Part shown: positions 15,009 to 25,088 of the stretch, piece after piece
Numbering within the stretch: position 1 is the first letter of the stretch
How the letters are laid out: each line of letters starts with the position of its first letter
Source: Casp-actino8 sp046082625
GTDB lineage: Bacteria; Actinomycetota; Acidimicrobiia; Acidimicrobiales; Ilumatobacteraceae
Assembly: GCA_046082625.1 (NCBI GenBank)
Contig: JBJTYE010000120.1
Location: 1 to 29,114, forward strand
Direction: 5' to 3'
DNA length: 29,114 nucleotides
Translations under genes and position numbers: made by a program
Notes under the pieces: model-generated
What the model was told of the DNA's origin: nothing
Seen by the model: the letters and a program-made list of their open reading frames with translations, nothing else
Databases searched by the model: none

Positions 15009-16329
15009 ACTTCAGGAATCCCTCGTAATTGCGCAACATCAACTGGCTGTCGACCTGGCGCATCAACTCGAGTGCCACGCCCACGGCGATGAGTACCGTG
15101 GTCCCGGCGAAGGGGAAGGACTGGACGTCGCCCACCCAGAGCACGATGTAGGGCAGGAGGGCGATGAAGGCCACGAAGAGCGCCCCCGGCAGAGTGATGC
15201 GATTCACCACTTTGGCCAGATACGCCTCGGTCTGCGGTCCGGGACGGATACCCGGAATGAACCCGCCCTGGCGGCGGATCTGATCGGCCTGGCGAATCGG
15301 ATCGAAAGCGATCGAGTTGTAGAAGTAGGCGAAGGCGATGATCAGCATGCCGAAGAGCACGATGTAGAGGAGACCTTGCGAGGACACCAGGTTCCGGTCC
15401 ACCCACTGGGTGAGGCTGCGGCGCCATCCGGTGTCGCTGCCGATGACGTTGGTGACCAGTACGGGCAGCAGCATGACGGAGCTGGCGAAGATGATCGGCA
15501 CCACGCCGGCCTGGTTGACCTTCAACGGGATGTACGTGCTCTGACCACCGAACATGCGCCGACCCACCACTCGCTTGGCGAATTGCACGGGAATGCGCCG
15601 CTGGCCGAGTTCCACCCGCACCACGGCGAAGAGGATGCCGACGGACACGGCCACCAGGATCCCGAAGACCACCCACTTCCTGGACTGCAGGATGGAGTAG
15701 TAGCTGAAGGGCAGCGAACTGACGATCGAAGAAAAGATGAGAATGCTCATGCCGTTGCCGATACCGCGCTGGCTGATGATCTCGCCCATCCACATCAGGA
15801 GTGCCGTACCGGCCACCAACGACAAGATGACCAGGAGACCGCGGGGCCACATGCCATCGGGAAGCAACACGATGTCGGGCGCATTGGCCGAGGCCGTGAA
15901 GAAGGCCGATCCCCGACCTTGTCCGAAGATGAAGGTCAGACCGGCGGCCTGCAGGGTGGCGATGGCGATGGCGACGTAGCGGGTCCATTGCGTGATTTTG
16001 CGCTGACCGGTCGCTCCTTCTTGCTGCCATTGCTCGAGTTTCGGGATCACCACGGTCAGCACCTGCATGATGATGCTGGAGGTGATGTAGGGCATGATGC
16101 CGAGGGCGAAGATGGCGAACGAGGAGAACGCTCCACCCGAGAACAGGTTCAAGAACCCGAGTGCTCCCTGCTCACGAGCGGACTCGCGCAACTGACGAAC
16201 GGCCATGTCGTCGATACCGGGGACCCGGATGTGGGTGCCGAGACGGTACAGCAGCACCATCATCACCGTGAACAGGATCTTGCCCCGCAGGTCCGGCACC
16301 TTGAAGATGTTCTTCACATTCGACAGCAC
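15007..16329 (-). CDS. secY: Protein translocase subunit SecY
   Basis: SecY is the channel of the SecYEG translocon in the cytoplasmic membrane. Its 440 residues contain about ten hydrophobic segments (near 18-30, 70-92, 115-136, 165-181, 195-212, 220-238, 275-295, 318-337, 380-400 and 408-422). ALGIMPYITSSIIMQ and ISQRGIGNGMSILIF are conserved family segments, and the cytoplasmic loop holds RRIPVQFAKRVVGRRM. The gene starts at GTG with GAGGAG 5 nt upstream. It lies between rplO and adk as usual. Confidence 0.98.
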   Translation of the reverse strand: MLSNVKNIFKVPDLRGKILFTVMMVLLYRLGTHIRVPGIDDMAVRQLRESAREQGALGFLNLFSGGAFSSFAIFALGIMPYITSSIIMQVLTVVIPKLEQWQQEGATGQRKITQWTRYVAIAIATLQAAGLTFIFGQGRGSAFFTASANAPDIVLLPDGMWPRGLLVILSLVAGTALLMWMGEIISQRGIGNGMSILIFSSIVSSLPFSYYSILQSRKWVVFGILVAVSVGILFAVVRVELGQRRIPVQFAKRVVGRRMFGGQSTYIPLKVNQAGVVPIIFASSVMLLPVLVTNVIGSDTGWRRSLTQWVDRNLVSSQGLLYIVLFGMLIIAFAYFYNSIAFDPIRQADQIRRQGGFIPGIRPGPQTEAYLAKVVNRITLPGALFVAFIALLPYIVLWVGDVQSFPFAGTTVLIAVGVALELMRQVDSQLMLRNYEGFLK

Positions 16330-16371
16330 GTCGTCTCCTCAGTTGTCGGTCACGACCGGGCGAACCCGGAA

Positions 16372-16863
16372 TCAGCGGTTGGTGAACTGGTTGCCCTTGG
16401 CTGCCGGGCGGACCTTGTACGGAAGAGGAATGATGGTGACCGAGCCGCCGGCGGCTTCGATGGCGGACTGGGCCGCCTTCGAGACGCCGTGGGCCGACAC
16501 CTGGACCTTGCGAGTGATCTCGCCGCGGGCCAACACCTTCACGAACGCGCCCTTGTGCAGGACGCCGCGCTTGGTGAGGATCTCGGGATCCACGACCGCC
16601 TCGTCGAGTTCGGAGAGCGTGTCCAGATTGATGGCCTGGTACTCGACGCGGAACGGGTTGTTGAAGCCCTTCAACTTGGGGACGCGCTGCTTGAGGGGCA
16701 TCTGGCCGCCTTCGAAACCGCGAGCCACCTTGCCGCGACCGCGCGAGTGCTGACCCTTGGTCCCGCGGCCGGCGGTCTTACCGCCCTTGCCGGCGATACC
16801 GCGGGCCAGACGCTTCTTGCGACGGTTGGAACCCGGCGCGGGCGCTAGTTCATCGACGCGCAT
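16372..16863 (-). CDS. rplO: 50S ribosomal protein L15
   Basis: The N-terminal Gly/Arg/Lys-rich extension that threads into 23S rRNA is clear (KRLARGIAGKGGKTAGRGTK, then HSRGRGKVARGFEGGQMPL). The globular C-terminal half ends with the VSKAAQSAIEAAGGSVTII segment and a KVRPAAKGNQFTNR tail. At 163 residues it is slightly longer than the E. coli protein (144). It starts one base after the rpmD stop. Confidence 0.98.
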   Translation of the reverse strand: MRVDELAPAPGSNRRKKRLARGIAGKGGKTAGRGTKGQHSRGRGKVARGFEGGQMPLKQRVPKLKGFNNPFRVEYQAINLDTLSELDEAVVDPEILTKRGVLHKGAFVKVLARGEITRKVQVSAHGVSKAAQSAIEAAGGSVTIIPLPYKVRPAAKGNQFTNR

Positions 16864-16864
16864 G

Positions 16865-17086
16865 TCACTTCTCCTTCGACTCGGTCGTGTTCTCGACCTC
16901 GATCAGATGCGGGACGCGCGCGATCATGCCCCGGATCTCCGGACGATCGGGCAGGACGTTCGATTTTCCGATACGACCCAGTCCGAGGGCTCGAAGCGTG
17001 CCACGGCTCTTGGGCTTGGCATGCGCGCTCGACTTGATCTGCGTGACCTTCAACGAGGCCACCGGAGCAGCTTTCTTGGTGGCCAT
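16865..17086 (-). CDS. rpmD: 50S ribosomal protein L30
   Basis: The 73-residue protein has the L30 core LKVTQIKSSAHAKPKSRGTL, LRALGLGRIGKSNVLPD and the closing RGMIARVPHLIEVE. It is longer than E. coli L30 (59) because of about ten N-terminal residues rich in Ala/Lys and a charged tail. L30 is missing in some bacteria, so its presence is informative. It lies one base after rpsE and one before rplO. Confidence 0.97.
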   Translation of the reverse strand: MATKKAAPVASLKVTQIKSSAHAKPKSRGTLRALGLGRIGKSNVLPDRPEIRGMIARVPHLIEVENTTESKEK

Positions 17087-17087
17087 G

Positions 17088-17675
17088 TCAGTGGGCTCCT
17101 CCTGCGGAGCGCTTGCTCTGCGTGTAGGCCTTCAAGAGGCCCTTGGGAACGAAACTGTCGGCCGGGATGCCGCGGCGGGCCGCCACTTCGTCGGGACGCT
17201 GCAGGGACTTGAGTCCGTTGATGGTGGCACGGGCCACGTTGATGGCGTTCGACGAGCCGAGCGACTTGGCCAGCACGTCGTGGATTCCCGCCTCTTCGAG
17301 GATGATGCGCGCCGCCCCGCCGGCGATGACGCCGGTACCGGGAGCCGCCGGCTTGAGCATCACGCGTCCGGCTCCGAGCACACCGATGATCGGATGGGTG
17401 ATCGTGCTCCCAGCGAGGGGGACCGAGAACATGTTCCGCTTGGCGTCCTCGGTGCCCTTCTGGATGGCGAGCGGTACTTCCTTGGCCTTGCCGTAGCCGA
17501 GCCCGACGCGGCCGGCGCCGTCGCCGACCACCACGAGTGCAGTGAATGAGAAGCGACGTCCGCCCTTGACGACCTTGGCCACGCGGTTGATGTGGATCAC
17601 GCGCGATTCGCGGCCGCCGTCGGGACCCTGACGGTCCCCTTGGCGCGGGTTGGTGGTGGTGGGATTGTTGGTCAT
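17088..17675 (-). CDS. rpsE: 30S ribosomal protein S5
   Basis: S5 (195 residues) takes part in decoding fidelity and in the mRNA entry helicase site. The double-stranded RNA-binding part (RVAKVVKGGRRFSFTALVVV, about 30-50) and the second domain with KPAAPGTGVIAGGAARIILE are typical. The N-terminus (about 1-25) is polar and rich in Asn/Thr/Arg, longer than in E. coli. Its ATG overlaps the rplR stop by one base (TGATG). Confidence 0.98.
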   Translation of the reverse strand: MTNNPTTTNPRQGDRQGPDGGRESRVIHINRVAKVVKGGRRFSFTALVVVGDGAGRVGLGYGKAKEVPLAIQKGTEDAKRNMFSVPLAGSTITHPIIGVLGAGRVMLKPAAPGTGVIAGGAARIILEEAGIHDVLAKSLGSSNAINVARATINGLKSLQRPDEVAARRGIPADSFVPKGLLKAYTQSKRSAGGAH

Positions 17676-18040
17676 CAGAACTCCAAACCTGCTTCACGCG
17701 CCGCCTCGGCGACGGCGGCGACGCGACCGTGATAGAGGTACCCACCCCGGTCGAAAACGACTTTGGTCACTCCGGCGGCCTTGGCCCGCTCGGCGATGGC
17801 TTTCCCGAGGATCGTGGCCGAGGCCACGGTCGCTCCGCCCGAGGCCCGCAGGCTCGGCTCGTTCGAGGACGCCGCGACGATGGTCTTGCCCAGGTCGTCG
17901 TCGATGATCTGCAGCGTGACGTGCTTGTTCGAACGGTAGAGCGATAAGCGAGGACGCTCGGCGGTTCCGTGGATCTTCTTGCGCACGCGGTTGTGCCGGC
18001 GGAGCCGACTCTCCCGACGCTCTTTGCTGATCTTGCTCAT
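17675..18040 (-). CDS. rplR: 50S ribosomal protein L18
   Basis: L18 (121 residues) binds 5S rRNA with L5. The basic N-terminal part RRESRLRRHNRVRKKIHGTA is followed by ERPRLSLYRSNKHVTLQIID and the C-terminal VVFDRGGYLYHGRVAAVAEA with AREAGLEF. It lies 37 nt after rplF and is coupled to rpsE through a one-base overlap. Confidence 0.98.
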   Translation of the reverse strand: MSKISKERRESRLRRHNRVRKKIHGTAERPRLSLYRSNKHVTLQIIDDDLGKTIVAASSNEPSLRASGGATVASATILGKAIAERAKAAGVTKVVFDRGGYLYHGRVAAVAEAAREAGLEF

Positions 18041-18077
18041 GACTTCTCCCTACCGGACCCGTTCTCTCGTGCGTTCA

Positions 18078-18620
18078 TCACTTCTTGCCGGCCTTGCCCG
18101 CCTTGCGCAGGATGCGCTCGTCGAGATACCGGACCCCCTTGCCCTTGTAGGGCTCGGGCTTGCGGATGGAACGAATGTTGGCGGCCACCTGGCCGACGGT
18201 CTCTTTGTCGATTCCCTTGACGATGACGCGGGTCTGCACCGGCACCTCGAAGGTCACGCCGTCCGGGGCCTGGAAGTCGACCGGGTGCGAGAAGCCCAGG
18301 TTCAGTCGCAGAGCCGACGGACCCTTCAACTCGGCGCGGTATCCCACACCCACGATCTCCAGTTCCTTGGTGAATCCTTCGGTGACGCCGAGGACCATGT
18401 TGTTGAGGAGTGCCCGGCTGAGTCCGTGCAGGCTGCGGGACTCCCGGTTGTCATCGGGACGCTCGACGGTGATCAGGCCGTCGGCCTGACGGACCGAGAT
18501 TCCTCCCACCAGCTGGCGGGTGAGGGAGCCCTTCGGACCCTTGACGGTGACCGACGGCCCGCTGATGTTGACATCCACCCCCGAGGGGATGGTGATGGGT
18601 GCATTACCGATACGCGACAT
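18078..18620 (-). CDS. rplF: 50S ribosomal protein L6
   Basis: L6 (180 residues) sits near the factor-binding site of the large subunit. MSRIGNAPITIPSGV starts the first of two repeated alpha/beta domains. The C-terminal half holds KETVGQVAANIRSIRKPEPY and KGKGVRYLDERILRKAGKAG, the family signature. It lies 14 nt after rpsH. Confidence 0.98.
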   Translation of the reverse strand: MSRIGNAPITIPSGVDVNISGPSVTVKGPKGSLTRQLVGGISVRQADGLITVERPDDNRESRSLHGLSRALLNNMVLGVTEGFTKELEIVGVGYRAELKGPSALRLNLGFSHPVDFQAPDGVTFEVPVQTRVIVKGIDKETVGQVAANIRSIRKPEPYKGKGVRYLDERILRKAGKAGKK

Positions 18621-18634
18621 GACGTTGCCTCACT

Positions 18635-19036
18635 TCACCACACGTAACACAGGACTTCGCCGCCCACTTTGCGCTTGCGCGCTTCGCGATCGGTCATGAG
18701 TCCCTGACTGGTGGACAGGACGGCGACACCGAGCCCGCCGAGAACGCGCGGCACGGTGTCGGACTTGCGGTAGACCCGGAGGCCCGGAGTGGAGATGCGC
18801 TTGATGCCGGCGATGGTCCGACGACGCTCGGCCGAATACTTCATCTGGACGGTCAGGATCTCGCCCGGTCCCTTGGGATTCGGACCGATGCCGAACCCGG
18901 AGATGTAGCCCTCTTGTTCCAGAATCTTGGCCAGGGCCACCTTCTGCTTCGAGGACGGCATCTTCACCTCATCGTGCATCGCCGTATTGGCGTTGCGGAT
19001 GCGGGTCAGCATGTCTGCAATGGGATCAGTCAACAT
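18635..19036 (-). CDS. rpsH: 30S ribosomal protein S8
   Basis: S8 (133 residues) binds the central domain of 16S rRNA and in E. coli represses the spc operon. MLTDPIADMLTRIRNAN and MPSSKQKVALAKILEQEGYI form the N-terminal domain. The C-terminal signature STSQGLMTDREARKRKVGGE is complete. It lies 7 nt after rpsN. No S8-binding mimic in the mRNA was recognised by eye. Confidence 0.98.
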   Translation of the reverse strand: MLTDPIADMLTRIRNANTAMHDEVKMPSSKQKVALAKILEQEGYISGFGIGPNPKGPGEILTVQMKYSAERRRTIAGIKRISTPGLRVYRKSDTVPRVLGGLGVAVLSTSQGLMTDREARKRKVGGEVLCYVW

Positions 19037-19043
19037 GAGGGTC

Positions 19044-19229
19044 TCACCAACTCGACTTCGTCAGGCCGGGAATCTCGCCGGCGTGGGCCATGTCTCGCAG
19101 GCACACGCGGCAGAGACCGAACTTGCGGTACACAGAACGGGCGCGACCGCACTTGCGGCAACGGGTGTAGCCGCGCACCTTGAACTTGGGCTTGGCGGCG
19201 GCCTTATTGATCAGAGATTTCTTTGCCAT
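19044..19229 (-). CDS. rpsN: 30S ribosomal protein S14, type Z (zinc-binding)
   Basis: The 61-residue short form contains RGYTRCRKCGRARSVYRKFG and LCRVCLRDMAHAGEIPG. Its two CxxC pairs bind zinc. This short form is typical of Gram-positive bacteria including actinobacteria, unlike the 100-residue zinc-free form of E. coli. It lies between rplE and rpsH as expected. Confidence 0.98.
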   Translation of the reverse strand: MAKKSLINKAAAKPKFKVRGYTRCRKCGRARSVYRKFGLCRVCLRDMAHAGEIPGLTKSSW

Positions 19230-19246
19230 GATTCAGTTCTTTCCGT

Positions 19247-19876
19247 TCACTTCTTCTTCTTGGCAGCGAATTGCGGACCACGCTGTGAGGACTTCTTCTT
19301 CGGTGGAGCACCGACATCGGCCCCCCGCTTGAAGGGGAACCCGAAGGCTTCGAGAAGAGCACGGCCCTCGGCGTTGCTGCGGGCCGTGGTCACGATGGTG
19401 ATGTCCATTCCCCGCGGCGCGTCGATCTTGTCGTAGTCGATCTCCGGGAAGACCGTCTGGTCGGCAAGACCGAAGGTGTAGTTGCCCCGGCCGTCCCAGG
19501 AATGGGCCGGCAGGCCGCGGAAGTCGCGGATACGCGGAATCGCCACGGCGATGAGTCGGTCCAGGAACTCCCACATGCGGTCGCCGCGCAGGGTGACCAT
19601 GCAGCCGATGGCCTGGGTCTCGCGCAACTTGAAGTTGGCGATGGAGTCCCGGGCCTTGGTGATCTTGGGCTTCTGTCCGGAGATCTTGGTCAGGTCGGCC
19701 ACCGCACCTTCGAGCAGCGACGGCTGCTGCGTGGCGCGGCCCACACCCATGTTCACCACGATCTTCTCCAGACGGGGCACTTCCATGATGTTGGACAGGC
19801 CCAGTTCGGCCTTCAGTGCATCGCGCACCTCGGACTGGTAACGGGTCTTGAGTCGGGGCATCGTTGCAGTGGCCAT
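19247..19876 (-). CDS. rplE: 50S ribosomal protein L5 with basic C-terminal tail
   Basis: L5 binds 5S rRNA and contacts P-site tRNA. The core is standard: MEVPRLEKIVVNMGVGRA, QKPKITKARDSIANFKLRE, RDFRGLPAHSWDGRGNY and a closing EAFGFPFKRG. Residues about 184-209 form an extra tail rich in Lys, Pro and Ser that ends in four lysines, so the protein has 209 residues instead of about 180-187. The ATG overlaps the rplX stop by one base. Confidence 0.97.
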   Translation of the reverse strand: MATATMPRLKTRYQSEVRDALKAELGLSNIMEVPRLEKIVVNMGVGRATQQPSLLEGAVADLTKISGQKPKITKARDSIANFKLRETQAIGCMVTLRGDRMWEFLDRLIAVAIPRIRDFRGLPAHSWDGRGNYTFGLADQTVFPEIDYDKIDAPRGMDITIVTTARSNAEGRALLEAFGFPFKRGADVGAPPKKKSSQRGPQFAAKKKK

Positions 19877-20178
19877 CAGATTTCCTCACCGGTCGACTTG
19901 GCGATGCGGACCTTCTTGCCGTTGGCCAGCACCTTGTACCCGACGCGAGTCGGCTTGCCCTTGTGCACGAGCATCACGTTGGACGCATCGAGGGGCATGT
20001 CGCGTTCGATGATTCCGCCCTGCTTGTTGGTCCCACTGGCCTTCTGGTGCTTCTTCACCACGTTGACGCCGTCCACGATGACCTTGTTCGAATCCGGGAG
20101 CACCCGCGAGACGGTGCCCGACTTGCCCTTGTACTTGCCGGAAATGACCCGGACCTCGTCACCCTTCTTGATCTTCAT
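19876..20178 (-). CDS. rplX: 50S ribosomal protein L24
   Basis: L24 (100 residues) is an early assembly protein near the exit tunnel. MKIKKGDEVRVISGKYKGK is the KOW motif, followed by VDGVNVVKKHQKA and GGIIERDMPLDASNVML. The start ATG at 20178 lies one base after the rplN stop. A longer frame reaching into rplN exists, but its extra residues are not L24-like. Confidence 0.97.
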   Translation of the reverse strand: MKIKKGDEVRVISGKYKGKSGTVSRVLPDSNKVIVDGVNVVKKHQKASGTNKQGGIIERDMPLDASNVMLVHKGKPTRVGYKVLANGKKVRIAKSTGEEI

Positions 20179-20179
20179 G

Positions 20180-20548
20180 TCAGAGCACCTCCGGTGCCAG
20201 CGAGATGATTCGCATGAACTTCTTGTCGCGCAACTCGCGTCCGACCGGCCCGAAGATTCGGGTGCCACGCGGAGTCATGTCGTCCTTGATGATGACGGCG
20301 GCGTTCTCGTCGAAGCGGATGTAGCTGCCGTCGGGACGGCGCTTCTCCTTCTTCACCCGGACGACCACGCACTTCACGACGTCGCCCTTCTTCACACCCG
20401 CACCCGGGATGGCGTCCTTCACCGTGGCCACGAAGACGTCCCCGATCGAGGCGTAGCGGCGGCGCGTGCCACCCAGCACCTTGATGCAAAGGACTTCCTT
20501 GGCCCCGCTGTTGTCGGCGACCCGGAGACGGCTCTCCTGCTGAATCAT
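20180..20548 (-). CDS. rplN: 50S ribosomal protein L14
   Basis: L14 (122 residues) lies at the subunit interface. MIQQESRLRVADNSGAKEVL is the canonical start, and GVKKGDVVKCVVVRVKKEKR, RPDGSYIRFDENAAVII and a RIFGPVGRELRDKKFMRI stretch follow. ATG 20548 is preceded by GGAGGAAC, a strong ribosome binding site. The gap to rpsQ is 28 nt. Confidence 0.98.
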   Translation of the reverse strand: MIQQESRLRVADNSGAKEVLCIKVLGGTRRRYASIGDVFVATVKDAIPGAGVKKGDVVKCVVVRVKKEKRRPDGSYIRFDENAAVIIKDDMTPRGTRIFGPVGRELRDKKFMRIISLAPEVL

Positions 20549-20576
20549 CGTTGTTCCTCCGTCGTTCCCTGGTCGC

Positions 20577-20852
20577 TCACTTGGCCCGCTCGAGAATCTC
20601 GACGACGCGCCAGCGCTTGGTCTTGGACAGCGGTCGCGTCTCCATGACCCGCACGCGGTCGCCGACGTTGGCATCGTTGGCCTCGTCGTGGGCGTACAAC
20701 TTCTTGGTACGCATCACGAACTTGTTGTACTTCGGGTGGCGGACGCGCTCCACGACCTCGATGACCACGGTGCGGTCCATCTTGTTCGACGACACGATGC
20801 CCTCGCGCACCTTGCGCGGAGCCCGCTGCTGGGACTGTGTGGTGTCAGACAT
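20577..20852 (-). CDS. rpsQ: 30S ribosomal protein S17
   Basis: S17 (91 residues from the ATG) binds the 5' domain of 16S rRNA through an OB fold. Its features are REGIVSSNKMDRTVVIEVVE, KYNKFVMRTKKLYAHDE and VGDRVRVMETRPLSKTKRWR. A GTG three codons upstream (20861) overlaps the rpmC stop as GTGA and may be used instead. The ATG is preferred because the GGAG upstream is then at workable spacing. Confidence 0.96.
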   Translation of the reverse strand: MSDTTQSQQRAPRKVREGIVSSNKMDRTVVIEVVERVRHPKYNKFVMRTKKLYAHDEANDANVGDRVRVMETRPLSKTKRWRVVEILERAK

Positions 20853-20857
20853 GTTGC

Positions 20858-21085
20858 TCACTCTCCGGCCTCGGCCGCGGCGATCTCGCGCTGGCGGATG
20901 AGGGTGTTGATGCGGGCGATGCGACGTCGGACCCGACGCAACTCGCTGTGGTTCTCCAATTGGCCGGTCGCACTGCGGAAGCGGAGGTTGAGCGCCTCCT
21001 GCTTGGCATTGCGAAGCTGTTCGACGAGCGATCCCAGATCGAGATCGCGCAGCTCGGCGCGGTCCTTGCTCTCTTTGGTTGCCAT
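20858..21085 (-). CDS. rpmC: 50S ribosomal protein L29
   Basis: L29 (75 residues) is a two-helix protein near the tunnel exit and part of the docking site for trigger factor and SRP. MATKESKDRAELRDLDLGSL leads into LRNAKQEALNLRFRSATGQL and RRVRRRIARINTLIRQRE, the family pattern. The start at 21085 lies one base after the rplP stop; the longer in-frame extension into rplP is not conserved. Confidence 0.96.
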   Translation of the reverse strand: MATKESKDRAELRDLDLGSLVEQLRNAKQEALNLRFRSATGQLENHSELRRVRRRIARINTLIRQREIAAAEAGE

Positions 21086-21086
21086 T

Positions 21087-21503
21087 TCAGATCTGTTCCT
21101 CACGGGTGATGACACGGGCCTTGATCGGCAGCTTCTGGATGGCCTTGTTGAGCGCCTCCATGGCTTGTTCGCGGTTGGGGAAGGAGAGCTCGAACAGCAC
21201 GCGACCCGGCTTGACCACGGCCACCCAGAACTCCGGGTTGCCCTTGCCCGAACCCATGCGGGTCTCGGCGGGCTTCTTGGTCACCGGCTTGTCCGGGAAC
21301 ACGTTGATCCAGACCTTGCCGCCGCGCTTGATGTGGCGGGTCATGGCGATACGGGCGGCCTCGATCTGGCGAGCGGTCAACCAGCAGGGCTCCAGTGCCT
21401 GGATCCCGTACTGACCGAAGGCCAGTTCGTTGCCACCCTTCGACATGCCGCCGGTGCGGCCTCGGTGGTGCTTGCGATGAGCGACTTTGCGGGGCATCAA
21501 CAT
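21087..21503 (-). CDS. rplP: 50S ribosomal protein L16
   Basis: L16 (138 residues) supports the A-site region and 50S activity. MLMPRKVAHRKHHRGRTGG is the usual start, with FGQYGIQALEPCWLTARQIE, RKVWINVFPDK-like text (KVWINVFPDKPVTKKPAETR), and GSGKGNPEFWVAVVKPGRVL following. It is 6 nt after rpsC, standard for the S10 operon. Confidence 0.98.
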   Translation of the reverse strand: MLMPRKVAHRKHHRGRTGGMSKGGNELAFGQYGIQALEPCWLTARQIEAARIAMTRHIKRGGKVWINVFPDKPVTKKPAETRMGSGKGNPEFWVAVVKPGRVLFELSFPNREQAMEALNKAIQKLPIKARVITREEQI

Positions 21504-21509
21504 GGCGGA

Positions 21510-22393
<884 letters not shown>

Positions 22394-22394
<1 letters not shown>

Positions 22395-23008
22395 CAGTTC
22401 TTCTCCTCGGCCTCTCCGGACTGCTCGTTGCCGGTGTCGTCGACGCTCGTCTGCTCGGTGGTGTCCTCGGTCGCGCTGTCCGTCGATCCCTCGGTTGCCG
22501 CACCGGTGGTGCGCTTTCCGCGACTGGCCTGGACTCGGGCCCGCCGGTCGGCGACGCCGCCCCGACCTGCCCGTCGCCCGTTCACGGCTCGCTCGCGTCG
22601 AGCCTGCACGATGCGGAGCTGATCCGATTCCAGGACTCCGAGCACGATGGTGATGTGACAGGTGCGCTTGTTGATACGCGTCGCCCGTCCGCGAGCCCGA
22701 GGCTTGAAGCGGCGCAGGGTCGGACCTTCATCGGCGAAGCACGCCTTGACGTAGAGAGTCTCGGCTTCGAGTTGATCGTTGTTCACGGCATTGGCCACCG
22801 CGGACGCCAGAACCTTGCGGATGACCCGGGCCGAATCCCGTTCGGTGAATTGCAGGATCTGATCGGCGGTGACGACGTCCTTGCCGCGAATGAGGTTCAA
22901 GACGACGCGGGCCTTCGAAGCCGACATTCTGGACCCGCGCACGCTGGCACGGGTTCCGGTGCGCTCTCCGGCGACGAAGGAGCGTTCGTTCAACTTGGGA
23001 CCAGTCAT
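22394..23008 (-). CDS. rplV: 50S ribosomal protein L22 with long two-part C-terminal tail
   Basis: L22 lines the exit tunnel with its beta hairpin. The core (about 18-127) includes RGSRMSASKARVVLNLIRGK, ASAVANAVNNDQLEAETLYV and RFKPRARGRATRINKRTCHI. After this come about 40 basic residues (128-168) and then about 35 residues dominated by Thr, Ser, Glu and Asp (169-204). This gives 204 residues where E. coli has 110. The ATG overlaps the rpsS TAA by one base. Confidence 0.96.
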
Positions 23009-23292
23009 TACTTCCGACCCTTCACGTTCTTTTCCATTCCGGCGTGGAACTTGAAGGTCCTCGTCGGGGAGAACTCTCCGAGCTTGTGTCCCACCATCGA
23101 CTCGGTGACGTACACCGGCACGTGCTTGCGACCGTCGTGGACGGCGATGGTGTGGCCGACCATGTCGGGGATGATCGTCGAACGACGACTCCAGGTCTTG
23201 ATGACCTTCTTCTCGTTGGCGGCATTGAGGGCGTCCACCTTCTTGACCAAATGGTCATCGACGAACGGTCCCTTTTTCAAACTGCGCGACAT
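23008..23292 (-). CDS. rpsS: 30S ribosomal protein S19
   Basis: S19 (94 residues) is in the 30S head with S13. MSRSLKKGPFVDDHLVKKVD, KVIKTWSRRSTIIPDMVGHT and GHKLGEFSPTRTFK are the standard features. It lies 27 nt after rplB and overlaps rplV by one base. Confidence 0.98.
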   Translation of the reverse strand: MSRSLKKGPFVDDHLVKKVDALNAANEKKVIKTWSRRSTIIPDMVGHTIAVHDGRKHVPVYVTESMVGHKLGEFSPTRTFKFHAGMEKNVKGRK

Positions 23293-23319
23293 CTCTTCAA
23301 CCAGTCCTTCTTGCGAAAC

Positions 23320-24156
<837 letters not shown>

Positions 24157-24167
24157 GACGTGTTGCC

Positions 24168-24461
24168 TCAGTTGTTCTCGAACAGCGGAATTTCCGCGCC
24201 CTTGGCCAGAGTGACGATGGCGCGCTTGGTGGCGGGCCGGCGTCCGGGACGGTTGGTCCCCCGGGTGCGTTGAGCCTTGCCGGCGCGATTCAGGGTGTTG
24301 ACCTTCACCACTTCGACGCCCCAGATGGCCTCGACGGCGTCGTGGATCTCGGGCTTGGTGGCATCTGGGTGGACCAGGAACGTGTAGACCCCGGTCTCGA
24401 TGAGCGCGTAGCTCTTCTCCGAGACCAGCGGGGCGATGATGATGTCACGAGGATCCTTCAT
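24168..24461 (-). CDS. rplW: 50S ribosomal protein L23
   Basis: L23 (97 residues) is the main docking site for trigger factor and SRP at the tunnel exit. DPRDIIIAPLVSEKSYALIE, TFLVHPDATKPEIHDAVEAI and VEVVKVNTLNRAGKAQRTRG are typical. The ATG chosen overlaps the rplD stop by one base (TGATG); a GTG one codon earlier is also in frame. Confidence 0.97.
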   Translation of the reverse strand: MKDPRDIIIAPLVSEKSYALIETGVYTFLVHPDATKPEIHDAVEAIWGVEVVKVNTLNRAGKAQRTRGTNRPGRRPATKRAIVTLAKGAEIPLFENN

Positions 24462-25084
24462 CACTCGTCTCCCTTCTCCGACCCGGGCAGCGAGGCCTGG
24501 GAGAACACGATGTAGTCGTTGCAGAGAACGTCGTAGGCGTTCAGTTCGCCGATCTCGATCAGCTGCACCTCAGGGAGGTTCCGGAAACTGCGGATGGCGT
24601 TGATCTCGTCGCGGCGCACCACGATCAGGATCCGACCTTCCAGTTTCAGGGCCTCGAGAGCAGCAACTGCCGACGAGGTCTTGGGGGTGTCGAACTTCCA
24701 GCCGTCGACCACCACGACCTTGCCCTCGTTCGCCCGATCGGACAGCGCCGACTGCAGGGCGATCTTGATCATCTTCTTGGGCGTCTTCTGCGAGTACTTG
24801 CGGGGCTTGGGGCCGAGGGCCACACCACCGCCGGAGAACTGGGGCGAGCGGGTCGAACCTTGACGGGCGTTACCGGTCCCCTTCTGCTTGTAAGGCTTGC
24901 GACCACCGCCGGAGACTTCGGCGCGCGTCTTGGTGCTCTGCGTTCCGGAACGACGGTGAGCCAACTGGGCGGTGACGACCTGGTGCATCACCGGCACGTT
25001 CAACTGGCGACCGAAATCCTCGTCGCTGAGAGCCACGGTACCGACGTCCTTGCCGGACTGATTCTTGACCTTGATCGAAGGCAT
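24461..25084 (-). CDS. rplD: 50S ribosomal protein L4
   Basis: L4 (207 residues) has a globular body and a tunnel-reaching loop, here GGGRKPYKQKGTGNARQGST followed by RSPQFSGGGVALGPKPRKY. The C-terminal ALKLEGRILIVVRRDE and LNAYDVLCNDYIVFSQ are usual. In E. coli L4 represses its own operon by binding the S10 leader; whether the leader ahead of rplC here serves that purpose is not known. The gene lies 4 nt after rplC. Confidence 0.98.
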   Translation of the reverse strand: MPSIKVKNQSGKDVGTVALSDEDFGRQLNVPVMHQVVTAQLAHRRSGTQSTKTRAEVSGGGRKPYKQKGTGNARQGSTRSPQFSGGGVALGPKPRKYSQKTPKKMIKIALQSALSDRANEGKVVVVDGWKFDTPKTSSAVAALEALKLEGRILIVVRRDEINAIRSFRNLPEVQLIEIGELNAYDVLCNDYIVFSQASLPGSEKGDE

Positions 25085-25088
25085 CAGA